From: Actinoplanes sp. TFC3
Lineage (GTDB): Bacteria > Actinomycetota > Actinomycetes > Mycobacteriales > Micromonosporaceae
DNA length: 64,000 bases
Direction of reading: 5' to 3'
Assembly: GCF_001553785.1 (NCBI RefSeq)
Contig: NZ_LOJP01000001.1
Span: 428,998-492,997 of the forward strand
Below are positions 59,240-64,000 of the stretch, one piece after another; position 1 is the first letter of the stretch, and the number at the start of each line of letters is the position of its first letter. The position numbers and the translations under genes were made by a program. Under the pieces are notes generated by a model. That model did not search any database. It was not told the origin of the DNA and saw only the letters and a list, made by a program, of their open reading frames with translations.

Positions 59240-62200
59240 ATGTCGTGGATCTCCGCAGCCGCCGTTGCGGCCGTGCTCGCCCTCCCAGGACAAGTTCCCG
59301 CAGCGGCCGCCCCGGCTGCGGCGCCGGCCGGGCCGCGAACGGCCGCCGAGGTGTACCAGTACCTGGAGAACCCGCAGCTCACCGGCGAGGGCCAGGAGGA
59401 GCCGCACGCCGACCTGCGGCCGTACCCCGATGCCCGGTCCGCGGCCGCCGACGTCACCAGCCATGACGCGCCGAACCCGGAGGTGCGCTCGCTCAACGGC
59501 GACTGGCGGCTGAAGATCTACGACCGGCTCGACGACGTGCCCCCGCAGTTCCACGACGCCGGGTTCGATGCCGCCGCGTGGCCCACCGCGAAGGTGCCGC
59601 ACACCTGGCAGTCGGACTTCATCGACCACCCGATGTTCCGCAACATTCCCACGGACATCGTCCCGGACGACCCGGCGAAGGTCCCGCATGACATCAACCC
59701 GACCGGCGCCTATCTTCGGACGATCGATCTGCCCAGGAACTGGTCCGGTTCCCGGGTCTTCCTGCGCTTCGAGGGTGTGACCAGCAACTACCTGGTCTGG
59801 GTCAACGGCGCTTACGTCGGCTACGACCAGGGCGGCTATACGCCGGCGGAGTTCGACGTCACCGAGCGGCTGCATCCGGGCCGCAACAGCCTCGCCGTGC
59901 AGGTGCACCGCTGGGGGTCCGGGGCCTACCTCGAGGACGTCGACCAGTGGCGCTACAGCGGCATCTTCCGCGACGTGTGGCTCTATCGCACCCCTCAGAC
60001 GCGGCTGCGCGACGCCTACCTGACCACCCACGCATCGACGCTGAGCGCGCGGGTGGACGTCGCGGGTGCCGCCGGCGATTTCACGGTACGAGCAAGCTTG
60101 CGCGACGCCAAAGGCCGCAATGTCACCACAGCCAGCGCCCGCACCGGCCCCGGCCGCGTCACGCTCACCGCCCCCGTGGCGAACCCCCTGCGGTGGAGCG
60201 CCGAGGAGCCGAACCTCTACACGCTCGTGCTGCAACTGCTCGACAGCCGAGGCAAAGCCGTGCACACCACCGCGCAGCCCGTCGGTTTCCGTGACATCGA
60301 GGTGCGCGACCGCCAGATCCTCGTCAACGGCAAGCGCATTCTGATCAAGGGCACCAACCGCGCCGAAACCGATCCGGGCACCGGCCGCCACGTCACCCTC
60401 CAGGCCCAGCGCGACGACGTGTTCCTCATGAAAAAGCTGCACCTCAACGCCGTACGGACATCGCACTATCCCTCCGATCCTTATCTTTACGACCTCGCCG
60501 ACAAGCACGGTCTGTGGATCGATGACGAGGTCGACATCGAGACGCACAACCGCGAGTCGTGTCCCTCGGTCTGCCTCGCCGACCGCCCGGAGTGGCAGGC
60601 CGCGTTCGCCGACCGGTTCCGCGCGATGGTCGAGCGCGACAAGAACCACCCGAGCGTCATCTTCTGGGACACCGGCAACGAAGCCGGCCTCGGCGCCGCG
60701 CACTACGCGATGGCCGCCTGGGCCGATGCCAACGAGCCGACCCGGTTGCTCTACCACCAGTCCAACAGCCCCGACGGCGACGCCCCGTACGCCGATGTCG
60801 ACGGCCCGCGCTACCCGACCCCGGCCCGGCTGGAGAACCGCACCCTCACCAGCAGCAAGCCGATTGTGATGGGCGAGTACGCCCACGCCATGGGCAACGG
60901 CCTGGGCAACTTCGACCAGTTCTGGGCCCTGGCGCGCAAGTACCCGTCGATGCAGGGCGGCTTCATCTGGGACTGGGCCGAGCAGAACCTGCGCCAGCCG
61001 CTGGTGGTCACGCCCGACTCGGCGAACGGCATCCAGAGCTTCTTGGTCGGTAAGCCCGGCACCGCACCCGGGCATCGCGGGCAGGCGATCAAGTTGTCCA
61101 GCCTCGATGACTTCGTCGACGTCTTCCGCGACAAGCGCCTCGACCTGACCGGCCCGCTCACCCTCGACACGTGGGTGCAGCCGGGGGAGTGGGCCGGCAG
61201 CTTCCCGATCCTGACCAAGGGCCAGGCGTACGGCCTGCAGATGACCGACCGCGACACGCTGGAGTTCCGCGTCGACGGCACCAGCGTCACTGCGGACGTA
61301 CCCGCCGATTGGTACGGCGCCTGGCATCGCCTCACCGGTGTCTACGACGGCACCGCCGTACGCCTGCTCATCGACGGCACGCAACGGGCCACGGCCCCGC
61401 GCAGTGGCCCGGTCGACGCCGGATTGTGGGAAGTGAACCTGGGCCACAACGCCGAAACCCAGCAGGACAACGATTTGTGGAATGCCCGGCTGGGCCGCGG
61501 GCTGATCGACGACGCCCGCATCTACGCCAGGGCGCTGACCCCGGCCGAGCTGAGCACCGGCCTGGCCCGCGATGCCGTGCTGGCGTTGAACTTCGACACC
61601 TACCAGCGCCGCGGTGACTTCCTCAGCCTCGGCATCAGCCTGTCGGGCACCGACGGCCTGGTCGGCTCGGACCGCTACGTGCAGCCCGAGACCACCGAGA
61701 TGGCCTGGGCGCAGGCCCCGATCCGCTTCACCCGCACCGGCGACACCATCACGGTGCACAACGAGCAGCAGACCGGCGCGTTCGCCGTCACGCTGCGCTG
61801 GAAGCTCACCGAGCAGGACCGTACGTTGCGCAGCGGCAGCCGCAAGGTCCGCCTCGAACCCGGCGCGACCTACGAGCTCAAAGGTGTTTCCAAGCCCGCG
61901 AACCCGGACGACCGCGAGCGGTTCCTGAGTGTTTCCGCGGCCAGCGACACCGATCACGCGTGGGCCCGGCGCGGCTGGATCGTCGGGTGGGACCAGTTCG
62001 CAGCCGGCGGGCACGCCGTTCCCGGCATCCTGCCACCGCCGGTCGCCGGGGCGCCGGCGCTGACCACCAGCGGCGAGCGGATCACGGTGTCCGGCAACGA
62101 CTTCACGTACCGCTTCGACGCGGGACAGCTCACCTCGATGCGTGCGTCCGGGCGTGAATTGCTGCACGGCGCCCCGGCGCTGGACGTCTATCGGCCGCCG

Positions 62201-63730
62201 ACGAGCAACGAGACGTACGACTGGGGCACCGACGACCGCCGGGTCTGGCACGAGACTGGCCTGGACAACCTGCACACCACCGTCACCGGCGTCACCACCC
62301 GCGCCGAGGCCGACGCGGTGGTGGTCGAGGTTCGCAGCACCGCGGCCGGCAACGGCATCTCGTTCGCGCAGACCATGGAATACCGCATCGACAAGCGCGG
62401 CACGATCACCCTGGCCCACGACGTCGTGCCGTCCGGGCCGCGGCTGGCGAGCCTGCCGTACCTGCCGCGGGTCGGCATCGCGGTGCCGGTGCCGGATGCG
62501 TTGCGACGCTTCGCCTATTACGGCCGCGGCCCGCAGGAGAACTACAACGACCGGCACAGCGGCTCCCCGATGGGCGTTTACACCAGCACAGTCGACCAGC
62601 AGTATGTGCGCTACTCGCGTCCGCAGGCCAACGGCAACCACACCGGCACCCGCTGGGCTTCTCTCACCGATGGTCGCGCCGGTCTGCTCGTGGGCGGCAC
62701 GCAGGACGTCAGCGTCAGCGCCTACGACAACCTGGACCGCGCCGAATACGACCACCAGCTCCCGCTCGTGCGCAACCGGGGCTGGAACACCCTGCACGCC
62801 GATGCCGGTGAGACGGGCATGGGCGAGACCCCCAACTCGGTTCTCGCCCCCTACCGCCTGTCGCCGACCACGCCGTACCACCACGAGCTGGTCCTGCGCC
62901 CGTTGACCCGCAACGAAGCGGCGGCCGGAGGCGTACCGGATTCCACCGCTCCAGCGCCCTGCCCGCCCGGCCTCACGGTGACCGCGCCGGCCGAGATGCA
63001 ACCCGGAAGCTCGGTGCAAGTTCAGGTTCCGGTCCAGTCGCGCTGCGCGTCCGGTCTTCAAGACGCCACGGTACGTCTGCAAGTGCCCGAAGGCTGGACA
63101 GCGACCCCGGCGTCGGTGTCGCTGGGCGCCATCACCGATCAGGAAACGGCCACCTTCACCGTGTCAGCACCGGCGGGACTCGACATCGGGACGTACCCGC
63201 TGACCGCCACGGCCGTGACCACCACCCCCACCGGCTTCCGATCCACTACCACCGCGACCACCACGATCTCGGTGCCGTTGCCCGCCGGCTGGGCCTGGCT
63301 CAGCGACCGCCCCTACACCCCGGTCACGAACGGCTGGGGCCCGGTTGAGAAGGATCGCAGCAACGGCGAACAAGGCGCCACCGACGGCAACCCGCTCACC
63401 ATCGCCGGGACCGCGTACGCCAAGGGCCTCGGCGCCCACGCGGCCTCCACCGTCCGGGTTCCTCTGACCGGCTCCTGCACCCGGTTCCGCACCGACGCAG
63501 GAGTGGACGACGAGACCGGCAGCGGCGGCACGGTGATCTTCGAGGTGTGGCTCGACGGGGTGCGCAAGTATGCCTCGGCCACGCTCACCGGCGCGGACGG
63601 GGCCCAGCAGCTCGACCTCGACGTGTCCGGCGCCACCACCATGGAACTGCGGATAACCGACGCCGGTGACGGCAACGGCAACGACCACGGCGACTGGGCC
63701 AATGCCCGCCTCGCCTGCTCCGCCGGGTAG
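59240..63730 (+). CDS. Giant secreted GH2 beta-galactosidase with LamG insert and NPCBM
   Basis: A 1496-residue exported enzyme. The signal ends near residue 27 (GQVPAAAAPAAA). The LacZ-type GH2 core has the acid/base Glu in FWDTGNEAGLG (E481) and the nucleophile Glu in MGEYAHAMGNGLG (E546). A LamG/concanavalin-type domain (about 600-760) is inserted after the barrel, followed by DUF4981 and beta-gal small-chain regions (DVYRPPTSNETYDWG, YYGRGPQENYNDRHSG), an alpha-galactosidase-type NEW3 domain and a C-terminal NPCBM (AYAKGLGAHAAST). ATG 59240 has GGGAG 6 nt upstream. Probably trims galactosyl side chains outside the cell. Confidence 0.92.
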   Translation: MSWISAAAVAAVLALPGQVPAAAAPAAAPAGPRTAAEVYQYLENPQLTGEGQEEPHADLRPYPDARSAAADVTSHDAPNPEVRSLNGDWRLKIYDRLDDVPPQFHDAGFDAAAWPTAKVPHTWQSDFIDHPMFRNIPTDIVPDDPAKVPHDINPTGAYLRTIDLPRNWSGSRVFLRFEGVTSNYLVWVNGAYVGYDQGGYTPAEFDVTERLHPGRNSLAVQVHRWGSGAYLEDVDQWRYSGIFRDVWLYRTPQTRLRDAYLTTHASTLSARVDVAGAAGDFTVRASLRDAKGRNVTTASARTGPGRVTLTAPVANPLRWSAEEPNLYTLVLQLLDSRGKAVHTTAQPVGFRDIEVRDRQILVNGKRILIKGTNRAETDPGTGRHVTLQAQRDDVFLMKKLHLNAVRTSHYPSDPYLYDLADKHGLWIDDEVDIETHNRESCPSVCLADRPEWQAAFADRFRAMVERDKNHPSVIFWDTGNEAGLGAAHYAMAAWADANEPTRLLYHQSNSPDGDAPYADVDGPRYPTPARLENRTLTSSKPIVMGEYAHAMGNGLGNFDQFWALARKYPSMQGGFIWDWAEQNLRQPLVVTPDSANGIQSFLVGKPGTAPGHRGQAIKLSSLDDFVDVFRDKRLDLTGPLTLDTWVQPGEWAGSFPILTKGQAYGLQMTDRDTLEFRVDGTSVTADVPADWYGAWHRLTGVYDGTAVRLLIDGTQRATAPRSGPVDAGLWEVNLGHNAETQQDNDLWNARLGRGLIDDARIYARALTPAELSTGLARDAVLALNFDTYQRRGDFLSLGISLSGTDGLVGSDRYVQPETTEMAWAQAPIRFTRTGDTITVHNEQQTGAFAVTLRWKLTEQDRTLRSGSRKVRLEPGATYELKGVSKPANPDDRERFLSVSAASDTDHAWARRGWIVGWDQFAAGGHAVPGILPPPVAGAPALTTSGERITVSGNDFTYRFDAGQLTSMRASGRELLHGAPALDVYRPPTSNETYDWGTDDRRVWHETGLDNLHTTVTGVTTRAEADAVVVEVRSTAAGNGISFAQTMEYRIDKRGTITLAHDVVPSGPRLASLPYLPRVGIAVPVPDALRRFAYYGRGPQENYNDRHSGSPMGVYTSTVDQQYVRYSRPQANGNHTGTRWASLTDGRAGLLVGGTQDVSVSAYDNLDRAEYDHQLPLVRNRGWNTLHADAGETGMGETPNSVLAPYRLSPTTPYHHELVLRPLTRNEAAAGGVPDSTAPAPCPPGLTVTAPAEMQPGSSVQVQVPVQSRCASGLQDATVRLQVPEGWTATPASVSLGAITDQETATFTVSAPAGLDIGTYPLTATAVTTTPTGFRSTTTATTTISVPLPAGWAWLSDRPYTPVTNGWGPVEKDRSNGEQGATDGNPLTIAGTAYAKGLGAHAASTVRVPLTGSCTRFRTDAGVDDETGSGGTVIFEVWLDGVRKYASATLTGADGAQQLDLDVSGATTMELRITDAGDGNGNDHGDWANARLACSAG

Positions 63731-63747
63731 CCGCTCCCAGGAGGGGG

Positions 63748-63777
63748 TGAGCCGCCGGGTTGCTGCTCGGCGGCTCA
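63748..63777. terminator. Hairpin terminator at the convergent end of the GH2 gene
   Basis: A 10-bp stem TGAGCCGCCG / CGGCGGCTCA with a 10-nt loop, 18 bp after the GH2 stop. The right arm includes the stop codon of the leftward gene at 63775. Confidence 0.75.
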
Positions 63778-64000
63778 AGCAGTGCGGATGGCGACCGCGG
63801 GGTGGGCGTGCGGTGAGGCGGTGCCGGCCTGCACGAGGTGCCGCACGGACAGGGCTTCCACCGTTGCCGCGGCGGCTTCCCGGCGCAGGTCGTCGGCGGT
63901 GCGGCGAGCCAGGTAGGCGTCGTGCCAGGCGGCGTCCTCGGCGGCCATCGACCGGTGGTGCTCGGCGCGCAGGTACGCCGCGGAAGCCACCAGCACAGCG
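63775..64000 (-). CDS. Partial hypothetical protein (5' end outside window)
   Basis: The last 75 or so residues of a leftward gene, open to the window edge. The sequence is helical and Ala/Arg-rich (YLRAEHHRSMAAEDAAWHDA, RRTADDLRREAAAATVEALS). A GTG at 63996 could be a start, but the frame continues past it. No family recognised. Confidence 0.45.
   Translation of the reverse strand, partial: AVLVASAAYLRAEHHRSMAAEDAAWHDAYLARRTADDLRREAAAATVEALSVRHLVQAGTASPHAHPAVAIRTA

Noticed and set aside
59195..63082. 1295-residue open frame antisense to the GH2 gene
   Set aside because: Codon-phase shadow in high-GC DNA; Arg/Val/Gly-rich, no domain, while the plus strand has a complete GH2 enzyme.
1..64000. 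tRNA, rRNA, insertion sequences, prophage or integrase genes
   Set aside because: None recognised on either strand by reading; a dedicated tRNA scan was not possible.

Overview
The window is very GC-rich DNA from an actinobacterium. The best fit is the Actinoplanes/Micromonosporaceae group. This rests on gene content: two zinc-finger anti-sigma/ECF sigma pairs, a DUF5941-type CDP-alcohol phosphatidyltransferase, F420-type PPOX proteins, a GH65/HAD pair like mycobacterial Rv3401/Rv3400, type VII secretion-associated paralogues, ydaO-type c-di-AMP riboswitches in front of secreted wall enzymes, and many secreted glycosidases. The species call is inference; no rRNA, tRNA or housekeeping marker lies in the window.

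Layout. 1-3.0 kb (minus): PspC protein, NarL-type two-component pair and an ABC exporter. 3.2-7.4 kb (plus): a two-gene wall-polymer unit (nucleotidyltransferase-like/CDP-alcohol phosphatidyltransferase, then a GT2 plus glycerophosphotransferase fusion). 7.5-13.6 kb (plus): an MsiK/UgpC-like sugar ATPase, a membrane protein, an RsbW-like ATP-binding protein, and a phosphomutase plus GH65 phosphorylase pair. 13.6-18.9 kb: small secreted proteins, a GH76 enzyme and a PAS-GGDEF-EAL protein. 18.9-21.3 kb: TetR regulator and a polysaccharide/teichoic-acid ABC exporter. 21.3-24.0 kb: two divergent paralogous secreted coiled-coil proteins, each behind its own c-di-AMP riboswitch. 24.1-28.5 kb: acetyltransferase, TPR-GGDEF protein, two TasA/SipW-type exported proteins and a DUF1996 protein. 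28.5-30.7 kb: a YxFxxD lipoprotein divergent from an ECF sigma/anti-sigma pair, with matching ECF promoters pointing both ways. 30.7-34.3 kb: PPOX protein, MFS/TetR pair with a triple operator, and a rhodanese/cysteine dioxygenase operon. 35.0-38.0 kb: neprosin-family protein, a second ECF/anti-sigma pair and a DCC protein. 38.0-46.2 kb (minus): a YtfQRT-YjfF-like sugar importer with a secreted GH2-AbfB enzyme placed inside it. 46.5-50.3 kb: two pairs of paralogues in A-B-B-A order, next to gene remnants. 50.3-58.8 kb (minus): SMP-30 lactonase and an exported copper/sugar-oxidation cluster (repeat-rich protein, cupredoxin protein, ThuA/sugar-dehydrogenase/DUF1080 fusion, two-domain laccase). 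59.2-63.7 kb (plus): a very large secreted GH2 beta-galactosidase.

How it fits together. One theme is building and remodelling the envelope: phosphatidyltransferase, glycerophosphotransferase, ABC polymer exporter, and c-di-AMP-controlled enzymes carrying LAS-type zinc ligands. A second is extracellular polysaccharide use: GH76, two GH2 enzymes, the importer and cytoplasmic GH65 phosphorolysis. A third is extracellular oxidation, where a laccase, a cupredoxin and a dehydrogenase/3-keto-glycoside hydrolase fusion are encoded together and two of them share an unexplained C-terminal module. That last cluster is the best candidate for a poorly described system.
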